A stretch of 17,964 nucleotides of DNA, taken from the NCBI GenBank assembly GCA_964606085.1, contig CAZSFD010000097.1:1-17964 (forward strand). The letters are read 5' to 3'. Below are positions 5,399 to 12,788 of the stretch, piece by piece. The notes beneath the pieces were generated by a model. That model ran no database searches. It had not been told where the DNA came from and saw nothing but the letters and a program-made list of their open reading frames with translations. A program made the position numbers and the translations under genes. The stretch comes from CAIQJJ01 sp964606085. GTDB lineage: Bacteria > Chloroflexota > Anaerolineae > Anaerolineales > UBA4823. Numbering within the stretch: the stretch's first letter is position 1; every line of letters starts with the position of its first letter.

Positions 5399-6985
5399 CC
5401 AGATGACCGGTTCACCGATCAGATAACGCAACGTCTGAGCAAATTTCTCTTCGCCCAGCGCTCGGCCAAGCGGCCATTCATCCAGGTCGCGCCAAAAATG
5501 GAGCAGATGCCAGGGGAAGGGATGCGGATACTCGAAGAAAAAGCGATAAGCGTAATTCCAGGCCTGATCCACCTGCTGGCGGCTCAGGCGGTGCGACTGC
5601 GGGGCGGCCAGCACGCTTGCCAACGTCTCGAAGAAGGCCTCCCAGCTATCGGCATCGAGGGTGAAGCCTTTGCCGCGGTAATGCGTGTTGCCCACGGCAA
5701 TCACCGGCACGCCGCTCATCGCCATTTCCATGCCTACGGTGGTGGTGTAGACCAGCCCCAGGTCGGCGATCTCGACGATGTCGTAGGTGTTGATCTTGGC
5801 ATCGGCGGAGATCAGGTGGATGTGCGAGGGGATGGTCGGGAGAGTACGATTGACCACATCGGCCACTGACGGGCCTTTGGTGATCAACTCACCGGGGTGA
5901 ATGCGGATGACCAGTTGCGCTTCGGCGTGTTCGGCGAACCAACGCACCGTGCGCTCCAACCACTCGGTCATACTGTCGGAAAAGACCTGCCGCCCGAGGG
6001 TCAGGCTGTCGCCGATGACGTTGGTGGCGAGCAACACCAGGGGGCGGGCATCCAGCCCAAGCGTGGCGCGCACCTTCTCGCCGCCTTCGGAGGGCGTACC
6101 CTGCCAGCGGCGAGCAAAGTTCTCCCACAGGCTGGCGCGCTGGCGGGCAGCGAAAAGCGTCTGTACCTGTTCTAGTTGAGCAGAAGTCAGGGGTGTGTTG
6201 CGGCGGGCGGCCCAAAGGTCGTCGGTGTTTTGGCGCATCACTTCGGCGTTTTGCGCCAGCCACAGGCGGCCGCGCTGCTCGCCGAATTCGTAGGTTACCG
6301 TTGGGATGCCAAGATGGCGGGCGGTCTGGTAAATGGCGCCGAACTCCAAAATTGTGCCGTTGGGGATGATGGCCACATCGGGTTTTTGCGCCCGCAGCCA
6401 ATCCAACGCCGAACGGGCGGCATCGCTGTCGCGTTCCAGGCGCAGGCGGTACAAATCGCTATCGGTAGATACATCTTCGACCTGCAGGGTGTATTGGGTG
6501 TCGCGCAGGGCGGTCAGTTCGATGGCGGCTTGCAGGTCAGCATCCAACTTAGGGGCTTTTTCCATGCCGATCAGCGGAATGATTTGCAGCAGCGGTTCGG
6601 CCTGGCTGAGCACAGTGTAAATATAAATGCTCTGGCGGCGGGCGTCGAAGCGGTTGAGCGGCTTCATCCACTCGGCGTAGGGCAGGTATGCCAGGTGGAC
6701 GTTGTGTCCCTGGCCGGAAAGCGCCAGGCCAAGCAGGGTGACGTGTTCGAGCCAGTAACGCTGGGAAGCGAAGAGGAAGATGTTCTTCGGTGTCACGTTG
6801 CCCGGTGTCATGTGTCGGCGCGCTTCGGTGGCGTCGGAGACCCAGGCGGGTAGGACGGTTTGCAGGCGCGTTAAATCAAACTTGGCCGAAACAGATCGGC
6901 CCGGGTTGCGTACCTGCCAGTAAAGTTCGGGCAACCAGGGCAGGCCGCCGAGGAGGTCTTTGAGGGAAGATTTGGTGAGTTTCAT
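5396..6985 (-). CDS. Capsule-type GT-B fold glycosyltransferase-like protein
   Basis: A 529-residue soluble protein with two lobes. The N-terminal half has IFLFASQRYW (69-78) and PDVAIIPNGT (202-211). The C-terminal half has RIHPGE (361-366), then ADLGLVYTTTVGMEMAMSGVPVIAVG (about 407-432) and HYRGKGFT. The HPxE and TTTVGxExAxxGxPVI motifs are those of the capsule polysaccharide biosynthesis (KpsS/KpsC-like) and surface-carbohydrate GT-B group. No signal peptide or membrane span is seen. It probably transfers a sugar during assembly of the exported glycan; donor and acceptor cannot be predicted. The ATG at 6985 gives the natural N-terminus, but no ribosome-binding site is evident. It is divergent from the DUF433 gene, only 43 bp away. 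Confidence 0.75.
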   Translation of the reverse strand: MKLTKSSLKDLLGGLPWLPELYWQVRNPGRSVSAKFDLTRLQTVLPAWVSDATEARRHMTPGNVTPKNIFLFASQRYWLEHVTLLGLALSGQGHNVHLAYLPYAEWMKPLNRFDARRQSIYIYTVLSQAEPLLQIIPLIGMEKAPKLDADLQAAIELTALRDTQYTLQVEDVSTDSDLYRLRLERDSDAARSALDWLRAQKPDVAIIPNGTILEFGAIYQTARHLGIPTVTYEFGEQRGRLWLAQNAEVMRQNTDDLWAARRNTPLTSAQLEQVQTLFAARQRASLWENFARRWQGTPSEGGEKVRATLGLDARPLVLLATNVIGDSLTLGRQVFSDSMTEWLERTVRWFAEHAEAQLVIRIHPGELITKGPSVADVVNRTLPTIPSHIHLISADAKINTYDIVEIADLGLVYTTTVGMEMAMSGVPVIAVGNTHYRGKGFTLDADSWEAFFETLASVLAAPQSHRLSRQQVDQAWNYAYRFFFEYPHPFPWHLLHFWRDLDEWPLGRALGEEKFAQTLRYLIGEPVIW

Positions 6986-7002
6986 CGAAAACGGCCTGAG
7001 AG

Positions 7003-7008
7003 TATAAT
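7003..7008 (+). promoter_or_regulatory. Possible -10 element for the DUF433/DUF5615 pair
   Basis: TATAAT lies 20 bases before the ATG at 7029, in the short gap from the divergent glycosyltransferase gene. A weak AAGAGG ribosome-binding site is at 7015-7020. No convincing -35 box is present at the expected place, so this rests on the -10 match and its position. Confidence 0.35.
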
Positions 7009-7028
7009 CAAATCAAGAGGATTTTGCC

Positions 7029-7358
7029 ATGAAACTGGAAGATTATTTTGATTTCCTATCATCGGATGACATTCGCCTGAAAGGGACACGGGTGGGTATT
7101 GAAATCATTCTGTACGATTTCGTCCATCGCAGCCTGTCGCCGGAAGAGATTGCAGCCTGTTACCCGTCAATCTCGCTCGAACAGGTTTATGCCACCATTA
7201 CCTACTATCTGCACAACAAAGATGCCGTTAGCGCTTACCTGGCCGATTGGCTGGCTTATGGCGAACAGATGCGAGAGGAACAGAGGCGTAATCCATCGCC
7301 AGCGGTGCAGAAACTGCGTCATGTTCTGGCTGAACGTCGTGCCGAGTATCATCCATGA
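7029..7358 (+). CDS. DUF433 domain-containing protein, probable antitoxin
   Basis: A 109-residue protein of the DUF433 type. Residues about 14-70 hold IRLKGTRVGIEIILYDFVHRSLSPEEIAACYPSISLEQVYATITYYL in pieces, a helix-turn-helix-like fold in which the last helix (LEQVYATITYYL) ends the domain. A charged tail follows. DUF433 proteins usually sit next to DUF5615 PIN-like proteins and are taken as antitoxins of VapBC-like pairs that bind their own promoter. The ATG at 7029 has AAGAGG eight bases upstream. Its stop overlaps the next start in an ATGA arrangement (7355-7358), which indicates coupled translation. It is encoded against the direction of the surrounding polysaccharide genes. Confidence 0.82.
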   Translation: MKLEDYFDFLSSDDIRLKGTRVGIEIILYDFVHRSLSPEEIAACYPSISLEQVYATITYYLHNKDAVSAYLADWLAYGEQMREEQRRNPSPAVQKLRHVLAERRAEYHP

Positions 7359-7723
7359 GCCAAATCCACTATTTGCTTGATGAGCATATCGAGCACCCGA
7401 TCCGTTCGGCCATCCATCGCCAATCTGCCGATATTATCGTGTGGATGATCGGCGATCCAGGTGCGCCGGGCCTGGGCACCCCAGATCCAGATATTCTATC
7501 TTGGTGCGAAGCCCACAATTTTTCGCTTGTCACCCGCAACCGGCGTTCGATGCCCGGCCATCTGGAAGATCATCTCGCTGCTGGGCGGCACGTTCCGGGT
7601 ATTTTTGTTTTGAATCCACGGCAAACGCTGGCCGAAACGGTCACCGAATTGGTGTTAATCGCGGGGGCAATGGAAGCGGAAGAATGCCGCGACCAAATTT
7701 TTCATCTACCGCTCAGTTCTTGA
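7355..7723 (+). CDS. DUF5615 PIN-like protein, probable toxin
   Basis: A 122-residue protein with the DUF5615/Mut7-C-like layout: LLDEHI at the N-terminus (Asp9), DPDILSWC in the middle, and FSLVTRNRRSMPGH, followed by VPGIFVL. PIN-like nucleases normally have an acidic TRD-type residue where this protein has TRN; I recall a subgroup of the family with this form. As partner of the DUF433 protein it is the likely RNase toxin. The start codon overlaps the DUF433 stop. Its 3' end overlaps the end of the convergent wzt gene by 22 bp. Nuclease activity is inferred from the family. Confidence 0.8.
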   Translation: MSQIHYLLDEHIEHPIRSAIHRQSADIIVWMIGDPGAPGLGTPDPDILSWCEAHNFSLVTRNRRSMPGHLEDHLAAGRHVPGIFVLNPRQTLAETVTELVLIAGAMEAEECRDQIFHLPLSS

Positions 7724-8955
7724 ATCGTCCAATTCAAATCTGGCCGCACGGGGCCCAGCCGCGGCTCGGACCAGTGCTTGCCGGGCGCGCCGGCGCCATC
7801 CACGGTGAAGGCCAAAGCCTGCTCATCTTGAAAATAACGCCGCACGCGGAAGCTGCTGGCATTGACCGCCAACACGTAACGTCCTTCGTTAAGCAAATTG
7901 GCGGGAATGGTGGCTTTGCTGACGAAACGCCCGGCCCGGCGTGTGCCCAACTGGTCGAACTGTGCCGGGTCGTCGGTGTCGAACGAGGTAAACACGTATT
8001 CGCCGCGCATCGTCAGCAGGTAGATGCCCACGCGCAGGCCGGTGATGGGCGCATCAAGCTGATATTCCACTTCAATGGTGATCGCCTCGCTCGAGCGCAG
8101 CGTGTCCACGGCCTGGTCGTGGGGGTTGCGCACACGCAGCGCCAACGGGCGGAAGGGAGCAGCGTCGCCGGGAACTTCGTCGGCGGCCCAGGTGCGCTCA
8201 CCGGCGCGGTCGAAACCGGCGGCCATGTAATAATCTACGGCCTGGGGGGTGGGGGCGCGGTAGGCCAGGCGGCCCTTGTCCAGCACAATCGTCTCCTCGG
8301 TCAGGCGCAGGATGGCGCTCATGTTGTGGCTGACGAACAGCACCGTGCGCCCGGCCTCGGCCACGTCGCTCATCTTGCCCATGCACTTCTTTTGAAATTC
8401 AGCATCACCGACCGCCAGCACTTCATCCACTACCAAAATTTCGGGTTCGAGGTGAGCGGCCACGGCAAACGCCAGGCGCAAATACATGCCCGACGAATAG
8501 CGCTTGACGGGCGTATCGAGGAATTTTTCCACTTCGGAAAAGGCCACAATTTCGTCAAATTTGTGCGCAATCTCAGCCCGTTTCATGCCGAGGATGGCCC
8601 CGTTGAGGTAGACATTCTCGCGCCCGGTCAATTCGGGGTGGAAGCCGGTGCCCACTTCGAGCAGGCTGCCCACCCGCCCGCGAATTTCGGCCTGGCCTTC
8701 GGTCGGCTCGGTCACGCGTGAGAGAATTTTGAGCAGGGTGCTTTTGCCAGCCCCGTTGCGCCCGATGATGCCGAGTACCTGACCGCGCTGCACATCGAAG
8801 GAGATGTTTTGCAAGGCCCAGACGTATTGCGCGTTGCGTGTTTCGTGGCGGAAAATGTTGCCAATAGATTCGGAAAGCGTGCGATAACCACCGGTTTGAA
8901 CGCCCAGCTTATATTGCTTGCCCAGGTTTTCGACGCGAATTACAGTGTCAGTCAT
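7702..8955 (-). CDS. wzt: Polysaccharide ABC transporter ATP-binding protein (Wzt/TagH type) with C-terminal carbohydrate-binding domain
   Basis: A 417-residue ATPase. Walker A is GRNGAGKS (65-72), the signature is YSSGM (153-157), Walker B is ILVVDE (173-178), and the switch histidine is His210. The short Q-loop/TEPTEG region and GRVGSLLEVGTGFHPELTGREN are hallmarks of the polysaccharide-export subfamily. Residues about 260-417 form an extra domain of the Wzt C-terminal type, which in O-antigen exporters recognises the finished glycan end. It pairs with the permease whose TGA (8957-8959) lies one base before this ATG (8953-8955), so translation is probably coupled. ATG at 8967 is an alternative start. 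It energises export of the glycan built by the neighbouring genes. Confidence 0.93.
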   Translation of the reverse strand: MTDTVIRVENLGKQYKLGVQTGGYRTLSESIGNIFRHETRNAQYVWALQNISFDVQRGQVLGIIGRNGAGKSTLLKILSRVTEPTEGQAEIRGRVGSLLEVGTGFHPELTGRENVYLNGAILGMKRAEIAHKFDEIVAFSEVEKFLDTPVKRYSSGMYLRLAFAVAAHLEPEILVVDEVLAVGDAEFQKKCMGKMSDVAEAGRTVLFVSHNMSAILRLTEETIVLDKGRLAYRAPTPQAVDYYMAAGFDRAGERTWAADEVPGDAAPFRPLALRVRNPHDQAVDTLRSSEAITIEVEYQLDAPITGLRVGIYLLTMRGEYVFTSFDTDDPAQFDQLGTRRAGRFVSKATIPANLLNEGRYVLAVNASSFRVRRYFQDEQALAFTVDGAGAPGKHWSEPRLGPVRPDLNWTIQELSGR

Positions 8956-8956
8956 A

Positions 8957-9817
8957 TCAGATTTCATCCGCAAAAGTGCGTTCCATATTGCGGAAATAGA
9001 ACAGACCGCTGACGAGCAAGACGATGGCGACCACCACAGAAAGCGCCATCAGCGCATCGGGGGCGGTATCAGTGCCAAGCAGCGCCCAGCGGAAGCCGTT
9101 GACCACGCCCACCATCGGGTTGAGGGCGTAAATCCAGCGCCACGCGCCAGTGACAATGGTGGCAGAGTACGCCACCGGGGTGATGAACTGCCAGAACTGT
9201 GTCAGAAATGGCAGGATGTGGCCGATGTCGCGGTACAGCACATTCATGGCCGAAAGCCATAGGCTGGCGCCGAGGGCGGTGACAATGGCCAGCAGCAGGA
9301 AGAGCGGCAAGGTGAGCAGCGCCCAACTGAATTGAAACATGAACTCACCAGTGGCATGGTAGTAGCCCATCATCGCCACCAGCACACTGAAGGCGATGGC
9401 GAAATCCACCACGCCTGCCAGCACCGACGAGATGGGAATCACCAGTCGGGGGAAGTAGACCTTGGTGAGCATATTGCGGTTGTTAACCAGCGAACGCCCG
9501 GCGTCGTTGAGGGCCTTGGCGAACAATCCCCACGGCAGCAGCGCCACGAAGGTGAAAATGGGGTACGGCACGCCCTCGGAGGGCAACTGCGCCACACGCC
9601 CAAACAGCAGCGAAAACACCACCATCTGCAAAAATGGCTGCAAGATCGCCCACGAGGCCCCCAACGCGGTCTGTTTGTAGCGCACCTTGATGTCGCGCCA
9701 GACCATGAAGAAGATCAACTCGCGGTACACCCACAGGTCGCCTAAATTCAGCGAGGCCAGGCCGCGGGTGGGGCGGAGGATGATGGTGGATGATGATGAA
9801 ATCGGGGTTGATGACAT
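8957..9817 (-). CDS. wzm: ABC-2 type polysaccharide export permease
   Basis: A 286-residue membrane protein. The N-terminal amphipathic segment LWVYRELIFFMVWRDIKVRY (about 28-47) is the classic start of Wzm/TagG permeases. Six hydrophobic segments follow (for example VFSLLFG, ISSVLAGVVDFAIAFSVLVAM, LLTLPLFLLLAIVTALG, ALMALSVVVAIVLLVSGLFYF). The motif LNPMVGVVNGFRW is typical of the C-terminal half. It forms the channel with the Wzt ATPase directly downstream. The ATG at 9817 has no obvious ribosome-binding site; heptamer repeats occupy the space upstream. Confidence 0.92.
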   Translation of the reverse strand: MSSTPISSSSTIILRPTRGLASLNLGDLWVYRELIFFMVWRDIKVRYKQTALGASWAILQPFLQMVVFSLLFGRVAQLPSEGVPYPIFTFVALLPWGLFAKALNDAGRSLVNNRNMLTKVYFPRLVIPISSVLAGVVDFAIAFSVLVAMMGYYHATGEFMFQFSWALLTLPLFLLLAIVTALGASLWLSAMNVLYRDIGHILPFLTQFWQFITPVAYSATIVTGAWRWIYALNPMVGVVNGFRWALLGTDTAPDALMALSVVVAIVLLVSGLFYFRNMERTFADEI

Positions 9818-9825
9818 GGATCAAA

Positions 9826-9853
9826 CGTGTTGCGTGATGCGTGTTCCGTAAAG
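9826..9853. repeat. Heptamer array (CGTGTTG)
   Basis: Four heptamers in exact register (CGTGTTG, CGTGATG, CGTGTTC, CGTAAAG) make up most of the 37-bp gap between the small antitoxin-like gene and wzm. The word differs from the other arrays, but the period is the same. Confidence 0.7.
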
Positions 9854-9854
9854 G

Positions 9855-10046
9855 TCAAGCGGTTTCTCGGATTTCCCGTCGAATTGCCGGATCATTGGCC
9901 ATCAGAGAAAGTTGCGCATCTATAGAAACCGATGCAGCCAGTTCCATTCTAAGTTGGCGCGCAAGCTGCTCAATCAGCAACAATCGTTCGTTCAAGGGCA
10001 ATTGCTGAATATCTTTCTCAATTTTCATCAAGGCAGGCGTTTGCAT
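9855..10046 (-). CDS. Small antitoxin-like protein, no toxin partner seen
   Basis: A 63-residue protein. MKIEKDIQQLPLNERLLLIEQLARQL resembles the N-terminal helix pair of addiction-module antitoxins (the IxxLPxxERLxLIExL pattern), and MANDPAIRREIRE is a C-terminal pattern seen in small antitoxin-like proteins of Chloroflexi and cyanobacteria. The ATG at 10046 is preferred because GGAG lies nine bases upstream; TTG at 10067 would overlap the preceding gene's stop. It sits in the polysaccharide operon between the fucose-synthase homologue and wzm, with no PIN, RelE or Fic gene beside it. It may be an orphan antitoxin or a solo regulator. The exact family is not identified. Confidence 0.6.
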   Translation of the reverse strand: MQTPALMKIEKDIQQLPLNERLLLIEQLARQLRMELAASVSIDAQLSLMANDPAIRREIRETA

Positions 10047-10063
10047 TGCAACACTCTCCTTAC

Positions 10064-11056
10064 TCAACCAACTTTCGACTTTTGACCTTCGACCTTTGAC
10101 TGCTTATACCACTCAATTGTCCGCCGCAGCCCCTCATCGAACGACATCTGCGCCCGGAAGCCGAAATATTGTTCGGCCCGGCTCACATCCAGGGCGCGGC
10201 GCGGCTGGCCGTTGGGCTTGGATGTATCCCAGATGATCTCGCCGTCGAAGCCGGTGAGCGTGGCAATCTTCGTTGCCAGGTCTTTGATGCTGATCTCCAT
10301 GCCTGAACCCAGGTTGACAGGTTCATCACCATTGTAGTGTTCGGCGGCCAACAAAATGCCTTCGGCGGCATCTTCGGCGTAGAAAAATTCACGGGTTGGC
10401 GAGCCATCGCCCCACAGAGTAACGTGTTTTTCGCCGCGCTCCTGCGCTTCGATGAATTTGCGGATCAGCGCGGGGATGACGTGGCCGGTCTCCAGGTCGA
10501 AGTTATCACGCGGGCCGTAGAGATTCACCGGCAGCAGGAAAATGCCGTTGAAACCATATTGCTGGCGGTAAGCCTGTGATTGCACCAGCAGCATTTTCTT
10601 CGCCAGGCCGTAGGGGGCGTTGGTCTCTTCGGGGTAGCCCATCCACAGATCATCTTCTTTGAACGGGATCGGCGTAAACTTGGGATAGGCGCAGATGGTG
10701 CCAATGGTGACGAATTTTTCGAGGCCGCGCTGCCATGCCTCGTGAATGAGTTGCACGCCCATCATCAGGTTGACGTAGAAGAACTCTGCCGGCCGTTCGC
10801 GGTTGGCACCAATGCCGCCAACCAACGCTGCCAAATGGATCACCAGCGTTTTTAGCGGTTTTTCCGAGGACACGGATTCGGCGTCAGCATACATGCGCCG
10901 AATGGCGTTGACATCGCACAAATCGTACTGTTCGATGTACGGAACGAAAATCTGTGCCGCGCCACGTTCCTTGAGCTTTGCCAATACATACGAACCCAAG
11001 AAGCCGGCGCCGCCAGTGACGATTACGCGTTTATCGGACCAGAAAGAAGTTGTCAT
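10064..11056 (-). CDS. fcl: GDP-L-fucose synthase-like NAD-dependent epimerase/reductase
   Basis: A 330-residue extended SDR. Motifs are TGGAGFLG (14-21), AALVGGIGANRERPAEFFYVN (about 76-96), NAPYGLAKK with Tyr149/Lys153, LYGPRDNFD, and WGDGSPTREFFYAEDAAEG, followed by DVSRAEQYFGF. These are the marks of GDP-4-keto-6-deoxymannose epimerase/reductase (Fcl/WcaG). No GDP-mannose dehydratase (gmd) is in the window, so its substrate must come from elsewhere or differ. The start at 11056 lies 2 bp after the stop of the upstream epimerase, which suggests coupling. The last residues, KQSKVEGQKSKVG, come from a heptamer repeat (10071-10098) and look like an added tail. Confidence 0.87.
   Translation of the reverse strand: MTTSFWSDKRVIVTGGAGFLGSYVLAKLKERGAAQIFVPYIEQYDLCDVNAIRRMYADAESVSSEKPLKTLVIHLAALVGGIGANRERPAEFFYVNLMMGVQLIHEAWQRGLEKFVTIGTICAYPKFTPIPFKEDDLWMGYPEETNAPYGLAKKMLLVQSQAYRQQYGFNGIFLLPVNLYGPRDNFDLETGHVIPALIRKFIEAQERGEKHVTLWGDGSPTREFFYAEDAAEGILLAAEHYNGDEPVNLGSGMEISIKDLATKIATLTGFDGEIIWDTSKPNGQPRRALDVSRAEQYFGFRAQMSFDEGLRRTIEWYKQSKVEGQKSKVG
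10071..10098. repeat. Heptamer array (ACTTTCG/ACCTTTG) at the 3' end of the fcl-like gene
   Basis: Four heptamers in exact register: ACTTTCG, ACTTTTG, ACCTTCG, ACCTTTG. These are the same words as in the methyltransferase insert at 3130-3157, about 7 kb away. They encode the C-terminal tail of the fucose-synthase homologue. Confidence 0.85.
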
Positions 11057-11058
11057 GG

Positions 11059-12150
11059 TTAGCTCACAATGAAATGGGAATTGCGGTAATGAACATCCTG
11101 CGGGTCGCGGATTAAACCCGATTTGAGCGCGTTCAACACTTCGCGCACGCCATCTTCGGCGGTGAAGCGGGCCGTAAAGCCCAGTTCGGCTTTGATTTTC
11201 TCGAACGAAACGGTGATATCGCGCATGTCGCCGCCGAAGGTCATATCTTTGTAGCTGACGCTGGTTTCGGGCAGGCGGCGGGTGATCAGGCCGACGATGT
11301 CATCTTTGGTGTGGTTGCCAGCCTCCGAGCCGAGGTTGTACACGTCGCTTTGGGGGGCCTGCAAGCCGAGTAGCAGGCCGCGCACGGCATCTTGCACGTG
11401 GATGAACGAGCGTGAGTAGCCGCGCTGGTAGATGAGCAGTTCGCGGCGCAGGTAGGCATCCAGCACGAACTGGTTGATCAGCGTATCGAAACGGGTGCGC
11501 GGCGAGATGCCATACAGATGCGCCAGGCGGAAGATGACCGGCAGGCAATCGCTGTGCGCCTGGCCGAGCAGATAGCGCTCGGCGGCCAGCTTGGTTTCGG
11601 CGTAGAGCGATTGCGGGCTGAGCGGCGATTCTTCGGTCACTGGTTTGCCGCCGGGAACGAGGGCGTAGACGTTGTAGGTCGAGGCGAAGATAAAACGTTT
11701 CGCCCCGGCTGCCACGGCCTGCTCGAAGACACGCTGCGTGGCCTCCACGTTGTAACGCCAGGCCACCTGCCGCCCCACCGCCTGACACGCCGGGAAGCCC
11801 ACCACCCCCGCCAGATGGATCACGCCATAGGGCGCGGCCCCGCCGGCGCGCTCGGCATCCACAATGGCATCGCGAATAACCCGCGGCTCCCACACGTTGG
11901 CCTTGACGAAACGAAAATTGGGGTCAGGAAAATACGCCAGCAGCGCTTCGCCGCCGTAGAGCAGATCGTCCACCACCGTCACGCGGCAGCCCAGGCGCAG
12001 CAGTTCTCCCACCAGCAGCGAACCAATATAGCCCGCCCCGCCGGTGACGATGATGTGGGTGGCAGGTGGCAAGGTGGCAGGGTTGAAGGCTGAAGGTTGA
12101 AGGTTATCCCGCGCGATTCCGACTCCATCAGAAACTTTTGACTCTCTCAT
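11059..12150 (-). CDS. NAD-dependent epimerase/dehydratase family protein with repeat-encoded N-terminus
   Basis: A 363-residue extended SDR of nucleotide-sugar metabolism. The NAD motif TGGAGYIGS starts only at residue 36. STYNVYA (157-163) and SLYAETKLAAE, with catalytic Tyr183/Lys187, follow; later segments include FRLAHLYGISPRTRFD and YSRSFIHVQDAVRGL. The first 32 residues (including DNLQPSAFNPATLPPAT) have no counterpart in the family and are encoded by heptamer repeats at 12058-12108. The ATG at 12150 has a good GGAG site seven bases upstream, so the extension is probably translated. A TTG near residue 27 is a possible internal start. It lies 9 bp after the regulator gene and 2 bp before the fcl-like gene. 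The substrate is unknown. Confidence 0.85.
   Translation of the reverse strand: MRESKVSDGVGIARDNLQPSAFNPATLPPATHIIVTGGAGYIGSLLVGELLRLGCRVTVVDDLLYGGEALLAYFPDPNFRFVKANVWEPRVIRDAIVDAERAGGAAPYGVIHLAGVVGFPACQAVGRQVAWRYNVEATQRVFEQAVAAGAKRFIFASTYNVYALVPGGKPVTEESPLSPQSLYAETKLAAERYLLGQAHSDCLPVIFRLAHLYGISPRTRFDTLINQFVLDAYLRRELLIYQRGYSRSFIHVQDAVRGLLLGLQAPQSDVYNLGSEAGNHTKDDIVGLITRRLPETSVSYKDMTFGGDMRDITVSFEKIKAELGFTARFTAEDGVREVLNALKSGLIRDPQDVHYRNSHFIVS
12058..12108. repeat. Heptamer array (GGTGGCA/GGTTGAA) in the epimerase 5' coding region
   Basis: GGTGGCA three times (one extra base between the second and third), then GGTTGAA, GGCTGAA, GGTTGAA and GGTTATC in register. Read on the minus strand it encodes NLQPSAFNPATLPPAT, close in sequence to the peptide coded by the methyltransferase insert. 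Confidence 0.82.
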
Positions 12151-12159
12151 GTGTATCTC

Positions 12160-12690
12160 CTAACCTTCAACCGGAAGAATCAGCGAAACCCGCCACCCGC
12201 GCACCTGCAACACGGGCAAATGAGGGTCGTCTGCCACGGCCACGCCTTGCTCGATGCAAGTGAGCCGGCAAATATCCACGATGTCGGCGTAGGTGGCGTT
12301 GCCTTTGGCGGCGTGAACGGGGTCGGCGCCATCGGCGCCGCCATCAATGCGGATAGAGTCGTAACCAGCGCGCTTGACCTCAGCAACCAGTTGACTGGCG
12401 CGCTGGCGCGTGTTGCGGTAGAGCAACATTGATTGCTCGACATAATCTACCGTCAAACGGGCGCGGTGTGCGATGCCCTCGGGGGTGATAATGTAGCGGA
12501 GTTTCTTGCGTTCGGCGCGCTTGACCTTGACATACCCCTTGGAAATCAGGCGTTTGAGATGCCAGTTGACCGTGCCCACCGCCACGCCAAGCTGATCGGC
12601 CAGGGTGGACTGGTTGACATCGGGGTCGCGCTCGATTTGTTCGAGCAGGCCCATGTCGCGGGTTTCGGTCGAGGAGGCTTCGTTTAGCAT
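12160..12690 (-). CDS. Winged-helix (MarR/EPS-type) transcriptional regulator of the polysaccharide locus
   Basis: A 176-residue protein from the ATG at 12690. Residues about 13-62 hold a winged helix: LEQIERDPDVNQSTLADQL, then GVAVGTVNWHLKRLISKGYV as recognition helix, then a basic wing (KVKRAERKKLRYIITPEG). This matches MarR-like EPS-associated regulators. The C-terminal half (ADIVDICRLTCIEQGVAVA and QVRGWRVSLILP) may sense a ligand. It is the first gene of the leftward polysaccharide run, 9 bp before the epimerase gene. A strong promoter with an operator-like palindrome lies upstream, so autoregulation is likely. A longer form from TTG at 12741 would start only about 8 bases after the predicted transcription start and is less likely; an internal ATG at 12654 is also possible. 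Confidence 0.82.
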   Translation of the reverse strand: MLNEASSTETRDMGLLEQIERDPDVNQSTLADQLGVAVGTVNWHLKRLISKGYVKVKRAERKKLRYIITPEGIAHRARLTVDYVEQSMLLYRNTRQRASQLVAEVKRAGYDSIRIDGGADGADPVHAAKGNATYADIVDICRLTCIEQGVAVADDPHLPVLQVRGWRVSLILPVEG

Positions 12691-12741
12691 GGCGGAAAAG
12701 ATAAGGCGGGTCTGGTGTTGGCAGGCCCGCCCCGGCTTCAA

Positions 12742-12758
12742 AATTCAATAATTGAATT
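12742..12758. promoter_or_regulatory. Operator-like palindrome at the regulator promoter
   Basis: The 17-base sequence AATTCAATAATTGAATT is a perfect palindrome around its central base. It overlaps the downstream edge of the -10 box and the predicted transcription start, the usual place for a repressor site. The binding protein is most likely the winged-helix regulator encoded just downstream; this is inference. Confidence 0.6.
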
Positions 12759-12783
12759 ATAAGCGCAATTTTCAACAGGTCAA
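12756..12783 (-). promoter_or_regulatory. Sigma70-like promoter of the polysaccharide operon
   Basis: On the minus strand, TTGACC (12778-12783) and TATAAT (12756-12761) are separated by 16 bases. This is close to the bacterial consensus and the best promoter in the window. Transcription would start near 12749 and read the regulator, the epimerase and onwards. Confidence 0.72.
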
Positions 12784-12788
12784 GAGTG

